64,000 bases of DNA from Bacteroidota bacterium (GTDB lineage: Bacteria; Bacteroidota; Bacteroidia; Bacteroidales; VadinHA17): positions 1 through 64,000 of the forward strand of contig JADKBL010000015.1 in assembly GCA_016718875.1 (NCBI GenBank). The letters run 5' to 3'. Numbering within the stretch: position 1 is the first letter of the stretch; every line of letters begins with the position of its first letter. Under the pieces are notes generated by a model. That model had not been told where the DNA came from. It made no database searches and saw only the letters and a list, made by a program, of their open reading frames with translations. Of the stretch, positions 1-7,472 are shown piece after piece. A program made the translations under genes and the position numbers.

Positions 1-646
1 AGGTGTGGGCCTTGCATATAAGATCTCAAGCAGGTTCAGCATACAATCCGGCTTGTATTATTCATCACTTGGACAGGAAGTTGGCGGGGTCAATGCCTAC
101 AGCGGCTTCGAGCAGTATGACAATTCAAAAGGTGATCATAACTTCGAGATAGTTACAGCATCAGGTACAGTTTATACTAGTAATTCTGACGTATTCCTGA
201 ACTCATATAATCTGCCGGCAAGGGTCCAGACATATTATACCAGTGATGTTTTCGATCCTGTAAAAGCCAACCTGTCATATGTGAGCAGTACTATCTATCA
301 GGATCTGAGCTTCCTTGAATTTCCTGTAATCTTGCGTTATAAGGTTCTGGAAAGCAAAGTTGATCTTAATGTTGTCGGAGGAATGTCCTATAACTTCCTT
401 CTGAACAACTCGGTGTATACTGAGAATAATGGGATTAAATATCCGATTGGAACAACTGAGGGATTGAATGCAGTTTCCCTTAGCAGTTCCCTTGGTATGG
501 GTATGGAATACAACCTGTCAGATAATCTTTCACTTAATCTCGAACCCACATTCCGATACTATATAAATCCTTTTAATTCAGGGAAGACTACAGGTTTTCA
601 TCCTTATTCTATAGGAATCTTCTCGGGTTTATCATATAAATTCTAA
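1..646 (+). CDS. Outer-membrane beta-barrel protein, 5'-truncated
   Basis: The reading frame is open from the window edge, so the GTG at position 5 is probably internal and the true start lies upstream. The visible 213 residues alternate polar and aromatic/hydrophobic residues, have many Tyr/Asn/Ser, and show short amphipathic strands separated by loops. The protein ends in Tyr-Lys-Phe; a terminal Phe is the usual recognition signal for BAM-dependent barrel insertion. This fits the porin-like OMP_b-brl family common in Bacteroidota, but family and ligand cannot be resolved. No catalytic motif is visible. It is followed by a perfect inverted repeat and a separate promoter, so it probably ends its own transcription unit. 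Confidence 0.7.
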   Translation, partial: GVGLAYKISSRFSIQSGLYYSSLGQEVGGVNAYSGFEQYDNSKGDHNFEIVTASGTVYTSNSDVFLNSYNLPARVQTYYTSDVFDPVKANLSYVSSTIYQDLSFLEFPVILRYKVLESKVDLNVVGGMSYNFLLNNSVYTENNGIKYPIGTTEGLNAVSLSSSLGMGMEYNLSDNLSLNLEPTFRYYINPFNSGKTTGFHPYSIGIFSGLSYKF

Positions 647-684
647 TCAGGCATCAAGCCACAGAAAACTGGTAGATTTTTAGA

Positions 685-714
685 ATTTGTCAAAACAGAA
701 CTAATTTGACAAAT
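685..714. repeat. Perfect 10-bp inverted repeat between OMP gene and transglycosylase
   Basis: ATTTGTCAAA (685-694) and TTTGACAAAT (705-714) are perfect inverted copies separated by 10 bases. It lies 39 bp after the barrel gene's stop and about 30 bp upstream of the -7 box of the next gene. It could be a weak terminator (no T-tract on the + side) or an operator. The sequence does not decide between these. Confidence 0.55.
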
Positions 715-744
715 GCTATTCTGTTATTAAAGCAGTATTATTCT

Positions 745-752
745 TACCTTTG
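745..752 (+). promoter_or_regulatory. Bacteroidota -7 box TAnnTTTG (TACCTTTG) for the transglycosylase-uvrA unit
   Basis: TACCTTTG matches the Bacteroidota sigma-ABfr -7 consensus TAnnTTTG, 29 bp before the ATG at 782. No good -33 TTTG is seen at 19-21 bp, so the call rests on the -7 box and its position. Confidence 0.5.
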
Positions 753-781
753 CGAATTGTTAAAAAAGAGAGTGTTCGATT

Positions 782-1735
782 ATGAGTTTTAATAAACGTG
801 CGATTGTATCGATTTCTGCCATGACTGCAGTGATAGCGATGATGCTGATATTTGGATTCGGTTTCAGGGAAATCGGTGAAGAACCTGAAAAATCTTGTTC
901 AGATACATTATATAATATTCAATCATTCAAGCTTCCGGAGGAGGTTATTTTTGCAGGAGAACGTATGCCTCTTGAAAATTTTGATACAAGGGAAAGTCTT
1001 GAAAGAGAAATACTTATAAGTGCTTACCGTCATTCTTCCACCATACTTATAATTAAAAGGGCACACAGATATTTTCCTATGATAGAGAAAATACTTAAAG
1101 AGAATAACATTCCTGAGGACTTCAAATATCTGGCAGCTGCTGAGAGCGACTACAGCAATATGGTTTCTCCTGTGGGAGCAACAGGTTTCTGGCAGATTAT
1201 GCCTGAAACAGGAAGGGAGCAGGGTATGGAAATCAATACTGTGGTAGATGAAAGGTATCATATTGAAAAGTCAACAAAATTTGCCTGCGATTTTTTCAGG
1301 AAATCATTTGAAAAATATGGAAGCTGGACACTTGCTGCTGCTTCATATAACGGAGGCAGAGGAAGAATGGATGAGCAGATAGGAATACAGAAGCAAAACA
1401 ATTATTATGATCTGCTTCTTGCCGAGGAAACTGCACGTTTCATATTCAGAGCTGTGGCATATAAGCTTATTATTTCCGATCCTTCAGCTTATGGATTTGA
1501 CCTTGGTAAAGATGATCTCTATCCGGAGTTAAAATACTATGAAGTAAAAGTTGATACTGCTGTTTCAGATTTTTCTGATTTTGCGAGCCATTTCGGGACA
1601 AACTATAAATTACTGAAGTCTCTGAATCCATGGCTCAGGAAGCCTTATCTTACTCCAAAAGCCAACAAGACTTACCTGATAAAGATACCTGCAGAGGGGA
1701 TGCGTACAATTGAAAAGAGTGAGACTGAAAACTGA
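782..1735 (+). CDS. Membrane-anchored lytic transglycosylase (MltD/SLT family)
   Basis: A 317-residue protein with an N-terminal hydrophobic segment (about residues 8-27) acting as signal or anchor. The SLT lysozyme-like fold spans about residues 100-240. The catalytic glutamate is E121 in the motif AAAESDYSNMVSP, followed by the family hallmarks GATGFWQIMPETG and AAASYNGG. Such enzymes cleave the MurNAc-GlcNAc bond of peptidoglycan, leaving 1,6-anhydro-MurNAc, in the periplasm. The C-terminal ~60 residues, with KYYEVKVDT and SLNPWLRKPYLTPK, look like a divergent LysM-type glycan-binding module as in MltD. uvrA starts 21 bp downstream, so the two are probably cotranscribed. The ATG at 782 fits the signal sequence and the upstream promoter. 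Confidence 0.85.
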   Translation: MSFNKRAIVSISAMTAVIAMMLIFGFGFREIGEEPEKSCSDTLYNIQSFKLPEEVIFAGERMPLENFDTRESLEREILISAYRHSSTILIIKRAHRYFPMIEKILKENNIPEDFKYLAAAESDYSNMVSPVGATGFWQIMPETGREQGMEINTVVDERYHIEKSTKFACDFFRKSFEKYGSWTLAAASYNGGRGRMDEQIGIQKQNNYYDLLLAEETARFIFRAVAYKLIISDPSAYGFDLGKDDLYPELKYYEVKVDTAVSDFSDFASHFGTNYKLLKSLNPWLRKPYLTPKANKTYLIKIPAEGMRTIEKSETEN

Positions 1736-1756
1736 TCTGATAACCGGCCGGTAAAT

Positions 1757-4585
1757 ATGAGCGAGGAGATAAAAGTACTGGGTGCCCGGGTTCATAACCT
1801 GCAGAATATAGATGTCACAATACCGCGTAATAAACTTGTTGTTATTACCGGATTAAGTGGCAGCGGAAAATCATCTCTGGCATTTGATACTATTTATGCT
1901 GAAGGGCAGCGACGCTATATGGAAACACTTTCAGCCTATGCACGTCAGTTTCTGGGAGGAATGGAAAGACCTGATGTGGATAAGATAACCGGTCTGAGTC
2001 CTGTTATTTCAATAGAGCAGAAAACTACAAATAAAAACCCCAGGTCAACTGTCGGAACTATTACGGAGATTTATGATTTTCTCAGATTGCTCTATGCCCG
2101 TGCCGGAGAAGCTTATTCATGGTCTTCAGGAGAAAAAATGGTAAAGTATACCGATGAACAGATCCTTGAACTGGTGAAAAGCAGATTTGCAGGAGCAAAA
2201 GTATATTTCCTGTCTCCTGTTGTTAAAGGCAGGAAAGGTCATTACAAGGAGCTTTTTGAACAGCTCCGGCGCAAAGGGTTCCTTCATGTCAGGGTAAACA
2301 ATGAGATCAAAGAGCTTGTTGCCGGTATGAAGCTTGACAGATACAAGACTCATTACATTGAACTTGTAATCGACAAATTCAAAGTAGGAGATACCACCGA
2401 TAAAAGACTTCACGATTCAATAATAATGTCACTGGACCAGGGAGACGGGGTCATGATGGTACTTGATGCAGAAGGCAAGGAGCCCAGATTCTTCAGCCGT
2501 CATTTAATGTGTCCGGTTACAGGCCTTTCTTACAATGAGCCTGCACCCCATACTTTTTCTTTCAATTCACCGCAGGGAGCCTGCCCTCATTGTAACGGTC
2601 TTGGTGAAGTGTCCAGTATCGATGTTGAGAAAATGATTCCCGACAGGGAAATGAGCATAAGAAAAGGAGGAATTGAACCTCTTGGCAAATACAGGAATAT
2701 TTGGATTTTCTGGCAGATTGAGGCGATTGCAGAGAAGAACGGATTTACAATCGACACACCTATAAAGGATATTCCCGAAGAGGCTCTTAATAAGGTATTA
2801 TACGGTTCTGATGAGGTGCTCAAACTTTCAAACACCCCACTCGGAATGACCTCAAACTATTTCCTAACCTTTGAAGGTGTTGTTAATTTTATCGGGAATA
2901 TTGAGACTATCAGCGGTTCAAAGTCTACAGGGAAGATCAGAGACCAGTATGTTCAGTACAATGTCTGCCCTGAATGCAATGGTACCCGCCTGAAGAAGGA
3001 GTCTCTGTATTTCAGGATAGCCGATAAAAATATAGGGGAGCTCTCTTCAATGGATATAAGGGAACTCTCACGTCTTCTCGATGGGATTGAAGAGAAGATG
3101 AGCGGGAAACAGAAAGCTATTGCAGCTGAGATCCTAAAAGAGATCCGCTCAAGACTGGGGTTTTTACTTGAAGTTGGACTTGAATACCTTTCACTGAACA
3201 GAGGAGCCAGAACCCTCTCAGGTGGCGAGAGCCAGAGGATCAGACTTGCTACCCAGATCGGATCAAGACTGGTGAATGTACTTTACATACTTGATGAACC
3301 GAGCATTGGATTGCATCAGCGCGATAACCGTCAATTGATTTCAGCCCTGAAACAGCTTCGTGATGCAGGAAACTCAGTTATTGTTGTCGAACATGACAAG
3401 GAAATGATTCTATCGGCAGATCATGTTATTGATATGGGACCCGGAGCAGGAGTACACGGCGGACTTGTTGTTACTGAAGGAAGTCCGGAAGAGATAATGA
3501 AATCGGACACGATAACATCTAAATATCTGAATAACACCAGAAAACTTCATATCCCCCAAAAAAGGCGTGAAGGTAACGGTAAATTTCTGACGCTCACTGG
3601 TGCAAAAGGTCATAACCTGAACAATGTTGAACTGATCCTGCCTCTTGGCACATTTGTCTGTATTACAGGAGTCTCAGGAAGCGGTAAGTCATCACTTATA
3701 AACCAGACCCTTCATCCGGCATTGGCCAGGAGATATCATAACTCCGGGAAATCAATTCTCCCTTATGAGGAATTAAAGGGGATTGAACATCTTGATAAAG
3801 TTATTGAAGTTAGTCAGGCACCGATCGGAAAAACACCACGATCAAATCCTGCAACATATACGGGAGTTTTTACCGATATACGAAAATTGTTTGAACAGAC
3901 TACTGAAGCGAAAATCAGGGGATTTGGATCCGGACGGTTTTCTTTTAATGTGAAGGGAGGAAGATGCGAGGGATGTGAAGGTGCCGGGATGAAAACTATC
4001 GAGATGAATTTCCTTCCTGATGTATATGTTCATTGCACCGAATGTAACGGTAAACGTTATAACCGCGAGACTCTGGAAGTAAAATATAAAGGGCAGTCGA
4101 TCAGTGATGTTCTTGAAATGACAATTAACACTGCCGTGGAATTTTTTGCTAATGTCCCGTCAATATTTCATAAAATAAAAACACTCCAGGATGTCGGGCT
4201 GGGTTATATCAGGCTTGGACAACAGTCAACAACATTATCCGGAGGTGAGGCACAAAGGGTGAAACTGGCTACAGAGCTGGCAAGGAAAGATACAGGCAAA
4301 ACACTCTATATACTTGACGAACCTACTACAGGGTTGCATTTTGAAGATGTCAGGGTTCTGATGGAGGTCCTCAATAAACTGGTTGAAAGAGGCAATACTG
4401 TTATAGTCATTGAACACAACCTAGACGTTGTAAAGATGGCCGACTATGTTGTTGATCTTGGTAAGGAGGGTGGAAAAGCCGGAGGGAACATTCTATTTTC
4501 CGGAACTCCTGAAAAACTTGTGAAAATGCAGGGAAAGTTATACCGGAAAATACCTGAAGCCGGAACTTCAGGCTTGAGAATTTAA
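1757..4585 (+). CDS. uvrA: UvrABC excinuclease subunit A
   Basis: At 942 residues this is the normal UvrA length. Two ABC ATPase modules are visible: Walker A GLSGSGKS at residues 32-39 and GVSGSGKS at about 638-645, each with its LSGGE signature. Zinc-binding cysteine pairs occur as CPHCNG, CPECNG, CEGCEG and CTECNG. UvrA is the ATP-dependent damage sensor that dimerises and loads UvrB in nucleotide excision repair. Many Bacteroidota have more than one UvrA paralog; this one has full-length canonical architecture and no sign of truncation. It lies 21 bp downstream of the transglycosylase gene and has no obvious promoter of its own. Confidence 0.97.
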   Translation: MSEEIKVLGARVHNLQNIDVTIPRNKLVVITGLSGSGKSSLAFDTIYAEGQRRYMETLSAYARQFLGGMERPDVDKITGLSPVISIEQKTTNKNPRSTVGTITEIYDFLRLLYARAGEAYSWSSGEKMVKYTDEQILELVKSRFAGAKVYFLSPVVKGRKGHYKELFEQLRRKGFLHVRVNNEIKELVAGMKLDRYKTHYIELVIDKFKVGDTTDKRLHDSIIMSLDQGDGVMMVLDAEGKEPRFFSRHLMCPVTGLSYNEPAPHTFSFNSPQGACPHCNGLGEVSSIDVEKMIPDREMSIRKGGIEPLGKYRNIWIFWQIEAIAEKNGFTIDTPIKDIPEEALNKVLYGSDEVLKLSNTPLGMTSNYFLTFEGVVNFIGNIETISGSKSTGKIRDQYVQYNVCPECNGTRLKKESLYFRIADKNIGELSSMDIRELSRLLDGIEEKMSGKQKAIAAEILKEIRSRLGFLLEVGLEYLSLNRGARTLSGGESQRIRLATQIGSRLVNVLYILDEPSIGLHQRDNRQLISALKQLRDAGNSVIVVEHDKEMILSADHVIDMGPGAGVHGGLVVTEGSPEEIMKSDTITSKYLNNTRKLHIPQKRREGNGKFLTLTGAKGHNLNNVELILPLGTFVCITGVSGSGKSSLINQTLHPALARRYHNSGKSILPYEELKGIEHLDKVIEVSQAPIGKTPRSNPATYTGVFTDIRKLFEQTTEAKIRGFGSGRFSFNVKGGRCEGCEGAGMKTIEMNFLPDVYVHCTECNGKRYNRETLEVKYKGQSISDVLEMTINTAVEFFANVPSIFHKIKTLQDVGLGYIRLGQQSTTLSGGEAQRVKLATELARKDTGKTLYILDEPTTGLHFEDVRVLMEVLNKLVERGNTVIVIEHNLDVVKMADYVVDLGKEGGKAGGNILFSGTPEKLVKMQGKLYRKIPEAGTSGLRI

Positions 4586-4586
4586 T

Positions 4587-4594
4587 TATATTTG
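4587..4594 (+). promoter_or_regulatory. Probable -7 box TATATTTG for the LOG-family gene
   Basis: TATATTTG is an exact TAnnTTTG match just after the uvrA stop and 30 bp upstream of the ATG at 4624. No convincing -33 element is visible. Confidence 0.4.
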
Positions 4595-4623
4595 AGATAC
4601 TTTAATTTATAATTATACAGGAA

Positions 4624-5334
4624 ATGGAGAAACCTGCAGATCTGATCAAGGATGCATTTGAGATGAAGACTTGGAATGAAATTCACACCACTGATTCATG
4701 GAGGGTTTTTAAGATAATATCAGAACTAGTGGAGGGATTTGAGAAACTTGCCAGGATCGGGCCATGTGTATCTATATTTGGTTCTGCCAGAACTCATTAC
4801 AACGATAAATACTATAGACTTGCAGAGGAGATCGCTTATAAGCTGACACTTACCGGATTTGGTGTAATTACAGGTGGCGGACCTGGTATTATGGAAGCCG
4901 CTAACAAGGGAGCCGCACGTGGAAATGGTAAATCGGTTGGAATAAATATTGATCTTCCCTTTGAACAGCGCCCTAATCCTTATATAGATGCTGATAAACT
5001 CATTACTTTCGATTATTTTTTTGTCAGAAAGGTGATGTTTATGAAGTATTCACAGGGCTTTATCGTTCTTCCGGGAGGCTTCGGAACCTTTGATGAACTT
5101 TTTGAAGCAATAACTCTGATCCAGACAAGGAAGATAGGTAAGTTTCCTATTATTCTGGTCGGCAGGAAATACTGGAAGGGTTTGCTTGAATGGATTGAGG
5201 AGGTGATGCTGGAACAGGAGGAAAACATCTCTCCTGATGATATGAAACTCTTCAGTCTTGTTGATACCTCAGAGGAAGCAGTGGATGCTATTGCAAAATT
5301 CTACTCCAGATATCTCCTGAGCCCCAACTTCTGA
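4624..5334 (+). CDS. LOG-family (TIGR00730) Rossmann-fold protein, possible nucleotide 5'-monophosphate phosphoribohydrolase
   Basis: 236 residues with the two LOG-family signatures: GGGPGIMEAANKGA in the first half and the PGGxGTxxE catalytic motif as LPGGFGTFDELFE. Characterised members split nucleoside 5'-monophosphates into base and ribose 5-phosphate; plant and some bacterial members act on cytokinin nucleotides. In Bacteroidota the physiological substrate is usually unknown, so only the family is asserted. The enzyme should be cytoplasmic, as no signal peptide is seen. Its stop codon lies 1 bp from the end of convergent smpB. Confidence 0.85.
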   Translation: MEKPADLIKDAFEMKTWNEIHTTDSWRVFKIISELVEGFEKLARIGPCVSIFGSARTHYNDKYYRLAEEIAYKLTLTGFGVITGGGPGIMEAANKGAARGNGKSVGINIDLPFEQRPNPYIDADKLITFDYFFVRKVMFMKYSQGFIVLPGGFGTFDELFEAITLIQTRKIGKFPIILVGRKYWKGLLEWIEEVMLEQEENISPDDMKLFSLVDTSEEAVDAIAKFYSRYLLSPNF

Positions 5335-5335
5335 A

Positions 5336-5793
5336 TTATCGTTTCATCATTCTGTCCATTTCGCGGGAAGCATCTTTGCGCTTAAGGGTTTCGCGCTTGT
5401 CATATTCTTTCTTGCCTTTTGATATAGCAATCTCTGCTTTGGCAAGACCTCTTTCATTGATGAAGACCTTTATAACAATAATTGTAAGACCTGTCTCTTT
5501 ACTTTTCTTTCAATCTTTCTGAGCTCTCTTATTGTAAGCAACAGTTTCCTGTCCCGGAGAGGATCATGATTATTGAGATTTCCCCACCAGTATTCCGCTA
5601 TATGCATACCCTTTATATAGAGTTCGCTGTTGCTGAAATAACAGTAGCAATCAGCAATAGTTGCTTTTCCAAGCCTTAATGACTTTATTTCTGTTCCTGA
5701 AAGTTTAATCCCGGCAATAAATTTTTCAAGGAACTCATAGTCATGAGAAGCTTTCTTATTCTTAATAACGATATTGTTGGTGCCTCCTTTCAT
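5336..5793 (-). CDS. smpB: tmRNA-binding protein SmpB, apparent single-base frameshift
   Basis: The N-terminal 100 residues match SmpB, including IVIKNKKASHDYEF, GIKLSGTEIKSLRLGKA and NNHDPLRDRKLLLTIRELRKIERKVK. The frame then ends early at 5470 after about 107 residues. The lost SmpB C-terminus continues in another frame from about 5497 to 5336, including GLTIIVIKVFINERGLAK and KRETLKRKDASREMDRM, with a TAA at 5336-5338. Restoring one base near 5497-5500 gives 152 residues, the normal SmpB length. SmpB delivers tmRNA to stalled ribosomes, and its C-terminal tail is required for trans-translation. The lesion is either a real mutation or a one-base sequence error in an A-rich run. The membrane-protein gene upstream is 9 bp away, probably in the same operon. 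Confidence 0.85.
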
Positions 5794-5802
5794 AGATTGT
5801 CT

Positions 5803-6384
5803 CTAAGCAAAGAAAGAGTAGAAAATTCTGTCGGTTAGCATTGACAGGAAAATGTCAATAGCTAAATAAATGCCAGTAAATACAACAGTTGTAGCAACAA
5901 GCAAAGGAATTCTTTTATGATGTTGCGGTTTAAGTATAACTTCTGCACCAGCCCAGAAAATATAAAGTCCGTAAAGACCAGTAATGTTTATGAAAAGGAG
6001 GGATTCAAAAGTTGAACTAATAATCTGGCAGAGAAGCAGGGGGACAAGTGAAAAAACAATCAGTCTGAATGAAACTGTGAAGCTTCTTCCCAGGTCAAGA
6101 GGATAAGTAGTTTCACGAAGTATTATGGCAGCAATATATGTTGTAGTGAGAATAACAATGAATTTCTTGATTCCCAGGAATATGGAATAGATAAATGACA
6201 ATTCAGTATTAATAAAGATCAGTGATCCGGAAAATACTGCAACAGATACAAGAAGTGTCAGTGGAAGTAAAATACTGTTTCTGACAGCCTTTACAGATAT
6301 GTTTTCTGAATTAATTGTAAACCAATACTTTGACGGATTAATGAGGATATTTTTAATTCCTGTCAGAAGAAACCGGTAGTCCAT
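5803..6384 (-). CDS. Multi-pass membrane protein, Yip1-domain-like
   Basis: 193 residues with about five hydrophobic segments (around residues 37-58, 65-90, 103-125, 130-150 and 160-185) and no catalytic motif. The opening part, with ILINPSKYW, resembles the start of Yip1-domain (DUF1282-type) bacterial membrane proteins, whose function is unknown. It precedes smpB by 9 bp and is probably cotranscribed with it. An exact TAnnTTTG box on the minus strand at 6415-6408 could be the promoter. Family assignment is tentative. Confidence 0.6.
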   Translation of the reverse strand: MDYRFLLTGIKNILINPSKYWFTINSENISVKAVRNSILLPLTLLVSVAVFSGSLIFINTELSFIYSIFLGIKKFIVILTTTYIAAIILRETTYPLDLGRSFTVSFRLIVFSLVPLLLCQIISSTFESLLFINITGLYGLYIFWAGAEVILKPQHHKRIPLLVATTVVFTGIYLAIDIFLSMLTDRIFYSFFA

Positions 6385-6459
6385 AAATTATTGTATTGAA
6401 TGAGCGTCAAAATTAATTAAATTTAATGTAAATTGCTTTTATTCTAAAAGATCAGCTGA

Positions 6460-7395
6460 TTGGACCCGGAAACATCTAATAATTACGACCTTGTAATAGT
6501 AACCGGTCCTACTGCCTCAGGAAAGACCTCACTCGCTGTTTCAGTTGCACGTCGTTTAAACGGTGAAATAATAAGTGCTGACTCGCGACAGGTTTACAAG
6601 GGCATGGACATTGGTACAGGTAAAGACTATGATGATTATTTCATAGAAGGTACTAAAATTCCCTTCCACCTTATTGATATAGCCGAGCCAGGTTATAAAT
6701 ATAATGTCTTTGAATATCAGCGGGATTTTTTCAAAGTATACAAGTCACTGAAGGATAGAAGTATATTTCCGGTTGTTTGCGGTGGTTCCGGAATGTATGC
6801 CGATAGTATTATCAAAGGATATAAGATGGATGAGGTTCCTCCTGATACCGGACTCAGAAGCAGACTTGAGAAAAAATCGATGGAGGAGCTTACAGGGATA
6901 CTGGCAGCTATGAAAAGCCTGCATAATACTACTGACATCGACACTAAGAAAAGGGTGATCAGGGCTATTGAAATAGAGCATTTTAACAGGAACCGAAAAG
7001 CTCATAAAAGCCATATGCCCAGAATAAACTCTCTGGTTATAGGAGTCATGCTCGACAGGGAGGTGAGACGACAGAGAATCAGCATGCGTATGCATCAGCG
7101 GCTTGATGCCGGAATGGTTGAGGAGGTTAAGAGAATAATTGATTCAGGCGTTGATCCGGAAATACTTATATATTATGGACTGGAATATAAATACATAACA
7201 CTTTACCTTACGGGTAAACTTACTTATGAAAAAATGGTCAGCGATCTGGAAATTGCTATACATCAGTTTGCAAAACGACAGATGACCTGGTTTCGCGGAA
7301 TGGAAAAAAAAGGGACAAAAATTCACTGGATCGATGGAGAATTACCGGTGGGAGAGAAAGTATGCAGAGTACTGGAGTTACTTAATTCAAAATAA
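6460..7395 (+). CDS. miaA: tRNA dimethylallyltransferase
   Basis: 311 residues. The P-loop GPTASGKT lies at residues 16-23, followed by the MiaA signature DSRQVYKGMDIGTGK and later CGGSGMYADSIIKGY. The enzyme transfers a dimethylallyl group to N6 of A37 in tRNAs reading UNN codons. The start is TTG: a TGA stop immediately precedes it in frame at 6457-6459 and no ATG lies before the P-loop, so TTG is effectively forced. The C-terminal half has the Arg-rich tRNA-binding region. The gene is followed by an inverted repeat that can terminate transcription from both sides. Confidence 0.93.
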   Translation: MDPETSNNYDLVIVTGPTASGKTSLAVSVARRLNGEIISADSRQVYKGMDIGTGKDYDDYFIEGTKIPFHLIDIAEPGYKYNVFEYQRDFFKVYKSLKDRSIFPVVCGGSGMYADSIIKGYKMDEVPPDTGLRSRLEKKSMEELTGILAAMKSLHNTTDIDTKKRVIRAIEIEHFNRNRKAHKSHMPRINSLVIGVMLDREVRRQRISMRMHQRLDAGMVEEVKRIIDSGVDPEILIYYGLEYKYITLYLTGKLTYEKMVSDLEIAIHQFAKRQMTWFRGMEKKGTKIHWIDGELPVGEKVCRVLELLNSK

Positions 7396-7398
7396 GAT

Positions 7399-7468
7399 TT
7401 CCCGCAGATCTTGCGGATTCTCGCGGAATAAATCAGCGTAGATCTGCGAAATCTGCGGGAACTTTTTT
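7399..7468. terminator. Bidirectional terminator-like inverted repeat of the CGCAGATCTGCG type
   Basis: TTCCCGCAGAT (7399-7409) is perfectly inverted at 7451-7461 (ATCTGCGGGAA) and followed by a run of Ts. The interior also contains CGCAGAT-related pieces. It sits between the convergent ends of miaA and the S9 peptidase gene. Short GC-rich CGCAGAT repeats are common intergenic elements in Bacteroidota, so this may be a dispersed repeat serving as a terminator. Confidence 0.65.
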
Positions 7469-7472
7469 TAAT

